This document shows positions 23,810-31,615 of a stretch of 41,042 bases of DNA, piece after piece (the first letter of the stretch is position 1; every line of letters begins with the position of its first letter). A program made the position numbers and the translations under genes. Source of the stretch: Myxococcales bacterium (GTDB lineage Bacteria; Myxococcota_A; Polyangia; Polyangiales; Polyangiaceae); assembly GCA_003139415.1 (NCBI GenBank), contig PLIR01000202.1, positions 1,901 to 42,942 on the forward strand. Direction: 5' to 3'. Under the pieces are notes generated by a model. It was not told the origin of the DNA. It saw nothing but the letters and a program-made list of their open reading frames with translations, and made no database searches.

Positions 23810-24505
23810 TTACGCGCGCGTGACGCGCCCGGCGGCCAGCGCACCCGCGAGGCCGTACACGAGCATCATCGCCCCGTGCGCGACGACGACGTGCAGCGGC
23901 TCGCTGTTCGGGCAGACGATGCTCATCGTCGCGGCCGCCAAGCCGCCACAAGCCACCCCGAGCGCGGCGGTCCGCCAGGCCGCCGCCGACGCGAACGATC
24001 GCCGGATCGCCAGCAGCCCAAATGCGAACGGACCGGCCGCAAGGACCCCAGCGACGCCGATGCATCGCAATGCGGGACCGACGAACGGCCCCGTGTGTGC
24101 GGCCGCGGGCATCGTCGCGACGGTGCCGATCGCGAAGAACACTGGAGGTGCACAGACCAGCGCCGCGAGCTCGACGAAGCGCCTGCCGAGGCCCCGCGGG
24201 CCGGGCTGCATCACCGCGACGAGCGCCGCGGCGGCGGCGATCAGCGGCAGCCCAAGGCCCAACGCGACGCTCCACGCGGGCAGCGAGCCGATGTCCGGTC
24301 GCCGCTCGACGAACGCAATCCACGCGGCGTCGAAGAGCAGCGCGCCCGCGAGCGCCACGGCTCGACTCGCGTGCACGCGCCCCCGCGTGGGCGACGGCGG
24401 CAGGGCCGCAACGTCGATGGACGGCCCCCCGTCAGGCCGGGCCGGCGCAGCTCCCCCCAGCGGGTCCGGGACGTCGTCCAGACGGCTCAAGTCGAAGTCC
24501 GTCAT
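23810..24505 (-). CDS. NrsF-like (DUF1109-type) membrane anti-sigma factor
   Basis: Integral membrane protein of 231 residues with a soluble N-terminus (about 45 residues) and about six hydrophobic helices (SRAVALAGALLFDAAWIAFV, LPAWSVALGLGLPLIAAAAALVAVM, and others). Conserved-looking Cys (CIGVAG, IVCPNSEP) and a His-containing VVVAHGAMM near the end are reminiscent of NrsF/DUF1109 proteins, which hold an ECF sigma factor inactive at the membrane. The start ATG 24505 overlaps the stop of the ECF sigma factor gene as ATGA, the usual sigma/anti-sigma arrangement. The signal it senses is unknown; NrsF members respond to redox or metal stress. Assignment rests on topology, Cys pattern and neighbour rather than on strong sequence identity. 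Confidence 0.68.
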   Translation of the reverse strand: MTDFDLSRLDDVPDPLGGAAPARPDGGPSIDVAALPPSPTRGRVHASRAVALAGALLFDAAWIAFVERRPDIGSLPAWSVALGLGLPLIAAAAALVAVMQPGPRGLGRRFVELAALVCAPPVFFAIGTVATMPAAAHTGPFVGPALRCIGVAGVLAAGPFAFGLLAIRRSFASAAAWRTAALGVACGGLAAATMSIVCPNSEPLHVVVAHGAMMLVYGLAGALAAGRVTRA

Positions 24506-25173
24506 CGGGGGGCCTCTTGGGCGTCGCGCGGAGCCTGGGCCGCGTCGAGTGCCGCCCGGAGGGCTTCGTACGCGCGGAAGGCACGAACCTTCACGGCGCC
24601 CTCGGTCGTGCCCAAGACCTGGGCCGCTTCGCTGACGCTCAGACCTTCGAACCGGAGGAGCACGAAAGCGTCTCGCTGCAAGGGAGGAAGGTCCCTGAGC
24701 GTCGCCTGCACGATGTCGAGCATCTCACGGGCGACGAGCGCCTCGTCGCCTCGGGTCGACGGCGGCGCTGCCCGCTCTTCCGCCGGCGCCGCCCCGCTGC
24801 CGCCTCGTTCGCTCCGGCGCACGGCCTGTCGCCTCGAGTGGTCGAGGAACGCATTTCGCGCGATCGCGATCATCCAGGGAAGCGCCGCCGCCCCCGCCGC
24901 GAAGGTGCCGCGGGCGCGGTGAATGCGAAGGAAGGTATCCTGCGTCAGATCATCGGCCAGCGCCGGGTCGCCGCCGAGCCGCGTCAGGAAGCCGCGCACG
25001 CGTGGCGCGCCTTGCCGGTAGAGTTCGGCCAAAGCGGCGTCGTCCCCGCGGGCATACCGATCCATCACGGCGTCGAGCGCGATGGCCACGGGATCGATGG
25101 CTCGCTCGGGCCTCTCCCGCCCGGCGCCCCCGGCCGCGGCGCCCGGCAAGAGCTTTCCTCCGGGTTCGGCCAT
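24502..25173 (-). CDS. ECF-type RNA polymerase sigma factor
   Basis: Extracytoplasmic-function sigma factor of 223 residues. Region 2 spans ARGDDAALAELYRQGAPRVRGFL to FLDHSRRQAV, including the -10-recognition helix with DDLTQDTFLRIHRAR. Region 4 is LRDLPPLQRDAFVLLRFEGL to EGAVKVRAFRAYEALRAAL, a helix-turn-helix for the -35 element. The linker is Ala/Gly/Pro/Glu-rich. ATG 25173 is used as start; ATG 25227 would add 18 residues (MWLSFGDSARGAGYGPWS) of less typical sequence. It directly overlaps the NrsF-like anti-sigma gene and diverges from the carbonic anhydrase gene, which could be a target. Confidence 0.9.
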   Translation of the reverse strand: MAEPGGKLLPGAAAGGAGRERPERAIDPVAIALDAVMDRYARGDDAALAELYRQGAPRVRGFLTRLGGDPALADDLTQDTFLRIHRARGTFAAGAAALPWMIAIARNAFLDHSRRQAVRRSERGGSGAAPAEERAAPPSTRGDEALVAREMLDIVQATLRDLPPLQRDAFVLLRFEGLSVSEAAQVLGTTEGAVKVRAFRAYEALRAALDAAQAPRDAQEAPR

Positions 25174-25393
25174 CGACCATGGCCCATAACCCGCCCCGCG
25201 CGCACTGTCACCGAACGAGAGCCACATGCTTATCGCGGCGCGATGCCCTCCAACGTGTCGACCCTTCCGAGTACGCGCTCGGTCGGCTCCCGTTACGGGG
25301 CTGTTTCCGCTGGAGAGCCGCCAGACAGTCCCGCGCGCTGTTCGCGCTGTCAGCTTGCGTCTCGCGCGTCGCGTCGCTACGAGCGATCGTGTG

Positions 25394-26047
25394 ATGCAGA
25401 AGCTCGTCGACGGCGTCCACGCATTTCAGGCGAAATACTTCGCGACGCACAAGTCCCTCTTCCGCAACCTGGCCGAGCGGGGGCAGCACCCGGAGACGCT
25501 GTTCATCACGTGCTCGGACTCGCGCGTCGTGCCCAACCTCATCACGAGCACGGAGCCCGGCGATCTGTTCATCGTGCGCAACGTGGGTAACGTGGTGCCG
25601 CACGTCACGGTGCCGGGGGGCACGGCGGCGGCGATCGAGTACGCCGTCGAGGTGCTCAAGGTGACGAGCGTGATCGTCTGCGGCCATACCCACTGCGGCG
25701 CCGTGAACGCGATCTTGAACCCCGAAACGATGGACGGGCTGCCGTTCGTCAAGCGATGGCTCGCGCAGGGCGAGCGCGTGCGGGCGATCGTCGCCGAGCG
25801 GTACTCGCACCTCGACGAGGCGGGCAAGATGCTGGCGGCCGTGTCGGAGAACGTCTTGGTCCAGCTCGAGAACCTCCGGGCGTTTCCGAACATCGCCGAC
25901 CGGCTCGAGCGGGGCGAGCTGGCGATGAGCGGCTGGGTGTACGAGATCGCCAGCGGCGACGTCTTCGAGTTCGACCCGGTCATCGGCCAGTTCGGCCCGA
26001 TGTCCCCCCCATCGATACCTCCCCCCAAGGTCTGGCCGGGCGTTTAG
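25394..26047 (+). CDS. beta-class carbonic anhydrase
   Basis: Zinc enzyme of 217 residues converting CO2 and water to bicarbonate. All zinc and catalytic residues of the beta class are present: C40, D42 and R44 in CSDSR, and H98 and C101 in GHTHCGAV. FIVRNVGNVVPH and PGGTAAAIEYAVEVLKV are the usual companion motifs. Length and layout fit the plant-type/clade B group. The frame is open upstream to 25226, but conservation begins at ATG 25394 or the GTG three bases earlier; no strong ribosome-binding site is seen. The gene diverges from the ECF sigma factor. The C-terminal tail (SPPSIPPPKVWPGV) is Pro-rich. Confidence 0.92.
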   Translation: MQKLVDGVHAFQAKYFATHKSLFRNLAERGQHPETLFITCSDSRVVPNLITSTEPGDLFIVRNVGNVVPHVTVPGGTAAAIEYAVEVLKVTSVIVCGHTHCGAVNAILNPETMDGLPFVKRWLAQGERVRAIVAERYSHLDEAGKMLAAVSENVLVQLENLRAFPNIADRLERGELAMSGWVYEIASGDVFEFDPVIGQFGPMSPPSIPPPKVWPGV

Positions 26048-26063
26048 AACGCGCGCATTCCGG

Positions 26064-26210
26064 TCAGTGGTCCGGGTAGGGCACGAATCCGTCGTCGCCT
26101 GCGACCTTGGGGAAGCGGCCGGCCTTCCAGTCCGTCTTCGCGCGCTCGAGTCGCTCTTGGACCCGAGCCCGTTGGCGTAACCTTTCGTCCTCGCCGCGCG
26201 TATTGAAGGG
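26064..26210 (-). pseudogene. possible remnant of a pirin-like C-terminus
   Basis: Between the carbonic anhydrase stop and the lipoprotein start, the minus strand reads PFNTRGEDERLRQRARVQERLERAKTDWKAGRFPKVAGDDGFVPYPDH and then stops. The order NTR, helical Arg/Glu segment, A-x-DW-x-AGRFP and F-x-PYPD is like the end of pirin-family cupins. There is no start codon, and the part before it lies antisense within the lipoprotein gene. It is therefore either a decayed gene end or a chance open frame; confidence is low. Confidence 0.3.
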
Positions 26211-26723
26211 GTGGCGCGCTTCGTAAACACCGGGCTCGCGGCGGTCTTGATGGCCGTCCTCGGGCTTGCCTGCTCCGAAGAGCTCCCGCTGCCTACCCGC
26301 GTCGCGATGGCGGAGCCGGCGGCGTGCCGCGATGCAGCCCCCCCGCAGCAAGAGCTGCGCGAGCTCGAGGGGATGACCGTCCTCAGCGCTCGACCCAACT
26401 GCCACCTCGACTACTGCAGCGGCGTCAATCAGGTGTGGGGGATAAGCCTCGTCGTCCGGCCGCCCGAGGGGACGACCCTGGAGCAGTTCACACGAGACCT
26501 CCGATGCCACAACCTGCGCGCGCTCAGCGGCGAGGGTGATGCTTCTCGCATCCCCGATGATCCTTATGGTCTTCCCGGGTCATGGCTCGACATCGATGTA
26601 AAGGCGCAGGACGGCAACTTCGTCGTGGTCCTCAACGGCGACACCGTGGCAGATAACCTCCTCATCTTGCGCCGCGCTCGCGCGTTCGCCGCCGCCCACC
26701 GGCCGACCACCAGCGCTCGGTGA
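26211..26723 (+). CDS. small exported protein, probable lipoprotein
   Basis: The 170-residue protein has a signal peptide MARFVNTGLAAVLMAVLGLAC, where C21 could be the lipidated Cys (LGLAC, a loose lipobox). The mature part has six Cys in total including AACRDA, PNCHLDYCSG and RCHNL, likely paired. It contains a mixed alpha/beta region with MTVLSARPNCHLDYC, GISLVVRPPEGTTLEQFTRDLRCHNL and GSWLDIDVKAQDGNFVVVLNGDTV. No family was recognised. The start is GTG 26211; GGGG immediately precedes it and a TATTGA lies just upstream. It stands alone between the carbonic anhydrase gene and the convergent kinase gene. Confidence 0.7.
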   Translation: MARFVNTGLAAVLMAVLGLACSEELPLPTRVAMAEPAACRDAAPPQQELRELEGMTVLSARPNCHLDYCSGVNQVWGISLVVRPPEGTTLEQFTRDLRCHNLRALSGEGDASRIPDDPYGLPGSWLDIDVKAQDGNFVVVLNGDTVADNLLILRRARAFAAAHRPTTSAR

Positions 26724-26764
26724 GCCCCCAGTGCCCCAAGTCCGTGAAACCGGCGGCGCAGCCC

Positions 26765-29700
26765 TCACGAGCTCGCGAGCCGCTTTGCCGGCGCAGCGGC
26801 GGTGGGGACGTCGGCCGCGTCCAGCGCGCCGGCGGCGCCCCTCAGGCGCGTTTGCGCTTCCTGCGTGGGCGGGTCGTCGAGGTTCGGGTGCGATGCGGAG
26901 CGCCCTTGGTTTCTGAGCGCCGCCAGTCGCTCGCACTTCGCGATGAGGGCAGGCGTGCCCGTCGCCCGAAACCACCGCTCGACCACGGTAAGGCTGTGCA
27001 CGTACTCGGCGATGCGGCCGGCCTTCCACGTGATGCGCGCCCGCGACTCGTGCAGCGTGCCGTGTACCATGGGATGGTCGCACCCGCGAAATCGCTCGAG
27101 GAGGCGGTCGATGCGCGCGAGGGCCTGGTCGACCTCTCCCAGGCCGGCCTCCGCGTTCGCCATCTCGATGTCGAGGTCCAGAAAGAGCGTGACCCACTCG
27201 CGGTCTTCGTCGTTGATGTGCAGCAGCGCGTCTTCGCACAGGCTCTTGGCGGTATCGTGTTCCCCCGCCTCGTTCAGCGCGCGGGCCGTGATGGCGGTCG
27301 TTTGCGCCCAACCGATGAACGACCGCGGCTCGGCGGTAGTCAGCAGGTCGAGGACCTCGTACTCGACCTCGGTGAAGGCGCCTCGCGCCCGCATCAAGCC
27401 GAGGCGTGCAAGGCGCCGGTAGGGCTTGAGGGACGGGACTGTCGCGCTCATGTGCTCGAGGCTGTCGGCGATCTGCGTCAGCGAGACGACGTCGCGCAGC
27501 CGGGACCCGATGGGGATGAGCGCCGCAGGCTCCCACGTCTCGACTTGCCACGCCGAGCCCACGTGCGCGGCGTGCAGGTCGACCAGCTCGCGGTGCGGCG
27601 CGGCCGCGGCCAGCTCACCGCGGTTCATGTGGTAAAGGAAGCGAAGCTCGCTCGCGATCATCGCGTACATCTTCAGCCCAGAAGCTTCGAGCGCGTCGGC
27701 GCTCTCGAGGGCGGCGCGCCCGTCCGCGCGCATGGTCGCAAATACGCCGCGGGCGAAGTGCGCGCCCGTCACGTAGAGGATGCGCGCATCCGCGGGCAGC
27801 TCGAGATAGTAGTGCGGGTCCTCGAAGCGGCGCAGCAGCGTCTCGAACGAGCGATACGCCTGCGCCTGGCGCTCGCGTCCGATCTCGCGCAGGCCCAGGC
27901 AAAACTGGTAGATGCCCACGGGCGCGAGCCGGTTGGGCAGCGCGGAGAAGAGCTCCAGCACTTGCGTTACCTTGGTGGCCCGCTCGATGTCGAGCGAGAG
28001 CGCCGCCGTACCGGTGAGCGTGGTGACGGCGCCGCAGAGCTGCACGAGCATCTCCTGGAACCGGTAACGTCGGTGCCGCCTCGGCGTGAGGTGGAAGCGG
28101 ACGACGGCCAGAGCGATTCCCACCACCATGGCGAGCCAGCGACCCAGGACCCGGCGCAGCGTCCGCGCGGTGCGCACGCCGGAGAGGTCTTCGCAGGCGT
28201 CGAGCGCGTCGTCCCCGTAGCGATCGCCCCAGCGTCGGTCCTCGTAGTAGCTGGCGTGGGCGAGCGCCGCGAGCAGCGGCACCCGCTCGTAGATGGAGCG
28301 ACGGTGGCGCTTGTACACCTGCAACGCGGCCTCGAGGGGGCGGCCGACGTGGTGCAGGTTGGCGATCATCTTGCGAACCTTGGCGCTGTCGCACGCCACG
28401 TCGGCGATCATGTCCGCGCCGCGCACGTCGTCGGCGCCCTGAATCAGGTGCCACCCCGCCTCGATGCGGGCTTCGTCCTCCGCCGGGCCGGCCTGGAACG
28501 CGAGGGCCTCGCCGAGGCGACGGTGGTTCTCCTCGCGCCGCGCGGAGTCCATGCCGGCGACGAGCGCGTCGCGCAGCGCGGTGCTGCTGAACCGGTACCC
28601 GCCCTGATCGACGTAAAGGACGTCGTTGCGCGCGAGCTCGTCGAGCACGTGCAAGACGTCGAGGTCGTCCGCACCGCCGACGAGGTGCCGGCACACCCCG
28701 AGCGTCGGCTGCTCGCGCTGCAAGCATAGACACTCTGCCAGGCCGCGCGCGGCTTCGCTCATGAGGACCAGGCGCAGCGAGATCGCTTCCTCGAGCCCGG
28801 ACGGGACGTCCGCCGTCGGCCGCTCGGCCGGCAGCGACCACATGCCGTCGATGTACCGGATCACGTGGTCGACGAGCAGTCGCCGCGAGATCTCGATGCA
28901 ATGGAGCGGACTGCCTTCGGTGCGCCCATAGAGCCACTCCGCGAACCGTTCGACGTTCTGGGCTCCGGCAAAGAGCGATTCGCAGAGCTCGAGCGTCTCG
29001 GTCCTCGACAGGCCGTCGAGCCCGAGGCGCTCGCACTGGCCCCGCAGCGTGACCAGGCCCGACGTGGCGCGCGGGTCGCGGCGGATCCGCTCCGACACCA
29101 CGAGCAGCAGGGGGGAGCTCGTCGTGGCTCTCGCGAGGCCCACCAGCAGGCCGAGGCTGGCGTCGTCGGCGTCGTCGACGTTGTCGACCTGGATGACGAG
29201 CGGCTTCGCGGTGCTGATGTCGACGAACCATGCGTCGAGGTGCGTTGCGCTGCTGGGGGGCGACTTGCTCACCGGGCCGTCCGACGACGGCGGCATACTG
29301 GTAGCCGCGGGCCGCCCCGATCCTCCGGAGGCGAGCCGCGCTTCGACCTCGCTGCCCAGCACGGAGAGCGCCGCCCGATAACCGTCTGCGCGCTCGCGCG
29401 CCAGGCGGGGCTGCGAGTCGAGGAGCCGCAGCACGAGCGCGCGCGCCGTGCCATTCCAGTCTCGGTAGGTGCTCGCGTCGACGCGGATGACCGCGGCCCC
29501 GGCCACTTGCGCGCGCACGCCGATCTCCTCGAGCAGGCGGGTGCGTCCCATCCCGGCGACGGCCTCGATGCGCAGCGCCCCGCCGCGCCCTCCTGCGAGG
29601 GCGTCGATGCACCCGCGCACGCGCTCCAGTGCCTCGGCGCGTCCCACGAACCGCGGCGTGAGCAGGAAGCTCTCCGCCAGCCGCTCCACGTCTTCTGCGC

Positions 29701-30553
29701 CCTCGTCGGCGAGCTCGCCGACGGTGTTGACGCGCGAAATGACCTCGGCGGCGCTCGCCGGGCGTGCGCGCGGGTCCAGGCTCAGGAGGCCCAGCACCAG
29801 CTCGTCGAGCTGCGCCGGGATGTCGGGCACGAGTGTGCTCGGCGGGACGGGGGGCGTCTTCCAGACGGCCTCGAGGTCCTCGAAGCGACGCGCGGGATAC
29901 GCGTGCTGTCCGGTCAGCATCCAGTACGCGAGCGCCCCGAGCGAGTAGAGGTCCGAGCGCTGATCGAGGGGTGCGCCGCCCAGCGCCTCGGGCGCAATCG
30001 CGGGCGCAGTGCCCACGGCGAGGCTGACGTTGCCGAACGACGACAGCGCGCCGAAGTCGAGGAGCTTGCAGTGCCCGTCGGCCGTGAGCCGCACGTTGCG
30101 TGGGCTGAGATCGCGATGGAGGAAGCGCCGCGCGTGCAGCAGGGCCAGCGACGTCGCCACGTCGCGCAGGCAGCGGCACGCCAGGCGGTAGGCGAGGGGC
30201 GCCGCGTAGCGCATGTCTTGCCCGACGAGCAGCTCCATCGTGTAGTACGGCCCCACCGTGTCGACGCCGTAGTCGAACACGCGGATGATCCGCGGGTGGT
30301 CGAGGCCCGCGAGCACCTGGTATTCGCGCTCGAACGCCTCGACGAGGTGCCGCTGGGTGGTCGCCTCGGCCTTGAGGCGCTTGAGCGCCCGCTCTTCACC
30401 CGTCGAGCGGTCGCGCACGCGGTAGACGATCCCCATCCCGCCGGAGGCGAGTTCCTCTTCGACGAGGTACCGGTTGGCCACCTGCTCACGGCTCGCGCCC
30501 GACGCGCCACGCGATCCGGCCGTGAGACGCGGTGACGCTGTGGAGCTGACCAT
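26765..30553 (-). CDS. giant Ser/Thr protein kinase–ATPase–helical-repeat fusion
   Basis: A 1262-residue regulatory protein (residues from ATG 30553). The kinase domain (about 28-280) has loop LASGGMGIVY, Lys58, HRDLSPRN (HRD 146-148; the usual Lys after HRDL is Ser), DFG (166-168) and APE (187-189). Then FVGRAEALERVRGC begins an AAA/NTPase domain whose Walker A reads AGMGRTRL, with Arg337 replacing the Lys, and whose Walker B is PLVIQVDNVDD. The remaining 650 residues are helical repeats like those of LuxR/MalT and myxobacterial kinase-ATPase fusions, with one hydrophobic stretch (WLAMVVGIALAVV). It probably phosphorylates unknown targets, with the C-terminal part sensing partners. Longer starts at 30571 or 30565 overlap a strong extended -10, so ATG 30553 is preferred. 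ATP binding by the second domain is questionable. Confidence 0.88.
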   Translation of the reverse strand: MVSSTASPRLTAGSRGASGASREQVANRYLVEEELASGGMGIVYRVRDRSTGEERALKRLKAEATTQRHLVEAFEREYQVLAGLDHPRIIRVFDYGVDTVGPYYTMELLVGQDMRYAAPLAYRLACRCLRDVATSLALLHARRFLHRDLSPRNVRLTADGHCKLLDFGALSSFGNVSLAVGTAPAIAPEALGGAPLDQRSDLYSLGALAYWMLTGQHAYPARRFEDLEAVWKTPPVPPSTLVPDIPAQLDELVLGLLSLDPRARPASAAEVISRVNTVGELADEGAEDVERLAESFLLTPRFVGRAEALERVRGCIDALAGGRGGALRIEAVAGMGRTRLLEEIGVRAQVAGAAVIRVDASTYRDWNGTARALVLRLLDSQPRLARERADGYRAALSVLGSEVEARLASGGSGRPAATSMPPSSDGPVSKSPPSSATHLDAWFVDISTAKPLVIQVDNVDDADDASLGLLVGLARATTSSPLLLVVSERIRRDPRATSGLVTLRGQCERLGLDGLSRTETLELCESLFAGAQNVERFAEWLYGRTEGSPLHCIEISRRLLVDHVIRYIDGMWSLPAERPTADVPSGLEEAISLRLVLMSEAARGLAECLCLQREQPTLGVCRHLVGGADDLDVLHVLDELARNDVLYVDQGGYRFSSTALRDALVAGMDSARREENHRRLGEALAFQAGPAEDEARIEAGWHLIQGADDVRGADMIADVACDSAKVRKMIANLHHVGRPLEAALQVYKRHRRSIYERVPLLAALAHASYYEDRRWGDRYGDDALDACEDLSGVRTARTLRRVLGRWLAMVVGIALAVVRFHLTPRRHRRYRFQEMLVQLCGAVTTLTGTAALSLDIERATKVTQVLELFSALPNRLAPVGIYQFCLGLREIGRERQAQAYRSFETLLRRFEDPHYYLELPADARILYVTGAHFARGVFATMRADGRAALESADALEASGLKMYAMIASELRFLYHMNRGELAAAAPHRELVDLHAAHVGSAWQVETWEPAALIPIGSRLRDVVSLTQIADSLEHMSATVPSLKPYRRLARLGLMRARGAFTEVEYEVLDLLTTAEPRSFIGWAQTTAITARALNEAGEHDTAKSLCEDALLHINDEDREWVTLFLDLDIEMANAEAGLGEVDQALARIDRLLERFRGCDHPMVHGTLHESRARITWKAGRIAEYVHSLTVVERWFRATGTPALIAKCERLAALRNQGRSASHPNLDDPPTQEAQTRLRGAAGALDAADVPTAAAPAKRLASS

Positions 30554-30568
30554 GAACGGGACCATGGT

Positions 30569-30577
30569 CATTTTAGC
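30569..30577 (-). promoter_or_regulatory. extended -10 promoter of the kinase gene
   Basis: TGCTAAAAT on the minus strand is a TG-N-TAAAAT extended -10, with five of six hexamer bases matching. It overlaps the ATG at 30571 and would start the transcript near 30562, about 9 bases before ATG 30553. A -35 is not required by extended -10 promoters. Confidence 0.5.
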
Positions 30578-30685
30578 ACCGGACGCATGCCCGAGGCGTC
30601 CTGCCGCGCAGAGGCGCCCGGGCCCTCGTGGCCTTGCGTCTTGCCTGAGCGCTTTGCCTGGTGGTGCCGTTCGCAGCGCGCGTCG

Positions 30686-31366
30686 CTAGAAGATCACGTC
30701 GGCGTGGCCGCCGAACGCGACCCACTGCGGCCCGTACTGATCCGTGTCGATCTCGGCGTACTCGATGTGCACCCCGAAGCCGAGGTGCGGAATCACTCGC
30801 AGGTCGAGCGCGGCGCCGACGTCCCATGTCAAGCCGCTCTGCTGCGGGACATCCGGGTCGCCCGTCACGCGCCAGCCGTAGCCGACGTGCCCGTAGAGCA
30901 CGGGGCAGACGAACCTGCCGAACGACAGCCGGGCGCCGACGAATACGCGGTGCAGATCCCAATCGTAGGAGTTGCCCAGGTCGTCGGACGCGAACAGGTG
31001 TTCATAGGCGTACCCCGCCTCCGCCGTGAGCCGGAGCCTCGGGCGCAGCCGGAATTGCTCGCCGATGCGGACCTTGAAGCCGCCGCCCCCCTGGACGTTG
31101 TTGCCATCCAGGACGGGCAGGTTCACGGGCACGGCCCCCTCGAGATCGAAGCCGAGGGCCAGCGCCTGGGGAGGCTCGGCGTCGGGCGCGTAGTAGTAGT
31201 AGCGCGGCGGGGGAGGGGGCGGGGGCTGCGAGTAAACGTAGACGCCCTGGGCGTGGGCGGTACCCGGGGTGAGGGCCACGCCGAGGCACGCAAGGGCGGC
31301 CGCGCCGACGAGGCCGGTCAGAGAGCGGGGACGGCTCGTTCGATCGGAGACCCAAGAAGTCATCAT
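30686..31366 (-). CDS. outer-membrane beta-barrel protein
   Basis: Exported protein of 226 residues with a signal peptide (residues 1-39: MMTSWVSDRTSRPRSLTGLV, then AALACLGVALTPGTAHA before QGVYVY). A Pro/Tyr-rich stretch (QPPPPPPPRYYYYAPD) precedes the barrel. The rest is alternating polar/hydrophobic strands separated by short turns (FKVRIGEQFRLRPRLRLTAEAGYAYEHLF, HRVFVGARLSFGRFVCPVLYGHVGYGWRV, VGAALDLRVIPHLGFGVHIEYAEI) and ends in Phe (HADVIF), as outer-membrane barrels do for BAM recognition. ATG 31366 follows GGAGG by 8 bases; upstream ATGs at 31417 and 31381 lack one. It diverges from the secreted beta-sheet protein at 31616. No ligand can be inferred. Confidence 0.8.
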   Translation of the reverse strand: MMTSWVSDRTSRPRSLTGLVGAAALACLGVALTPGTAHAQGVYVYSQPPPPPPPRYYYYAPDAEPPQALALGFDLEGAVPVNLPVLDGNNVQGGGGFKVRIGEQFRLRPRLRLTAEAGYAYEHLFASDDLGNSYDWDLHRVFVGARLSFGRFVCPVLYGHVGYGWRVTGDPDVPQQSGLTWDVGAALDLRVIPHLGFGVHIEYAEIDTDQYGPQWVAFGGHADVIF

Positions 31367-31477
31367 GAAGCACACCTCCATATTGTTGGTCAGTGGGAAG
31401 GCCGCCTGCGAAAGCAAGCCGTGTTCCAGGTGGCACCCCGATGCCGTTCTTTATCCGGTAGTCAGACGGTGTCCTCC

Positions 31478-31528
31478 GAAAATCGGTGGATGGTGATCCT
31501 TCTCTCGTCGAAAATCGACAGAAAATCG
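31478..31528. promoter_or_regulatory. three phased GAAAATCG repeats (candidate operators)
   Basis: GAAAATCG occurs at 31478-31485, 31510-31517 and 31521-31528 in the intergenic region between 31366 and 31616. The first two sit in inverted repeats (CCGA-AAA-TCGG and GTCGA-AAA-TCGAC). Their start spacing of 32 and 11 bases is near three and one helical turns, so bound proteins would lie on one face. Confidence 0.45.
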
Positions 31529-31615
31529 CGGTGAAAAGGCGCGGGGTGTCCATGGCAGACGAATTGCTCATCAGGTGATCGCGGCGCCCACAGGGCGTCA
31601 CACCTAGGAGCGACC

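Noticed and set aside
31435..31460. TGGCAC near 31437 on the plus strand as a sigma54 -24 element
   Set aside because: The GC of the -12 element is one base too close, which abolishes sigma54 recognition.
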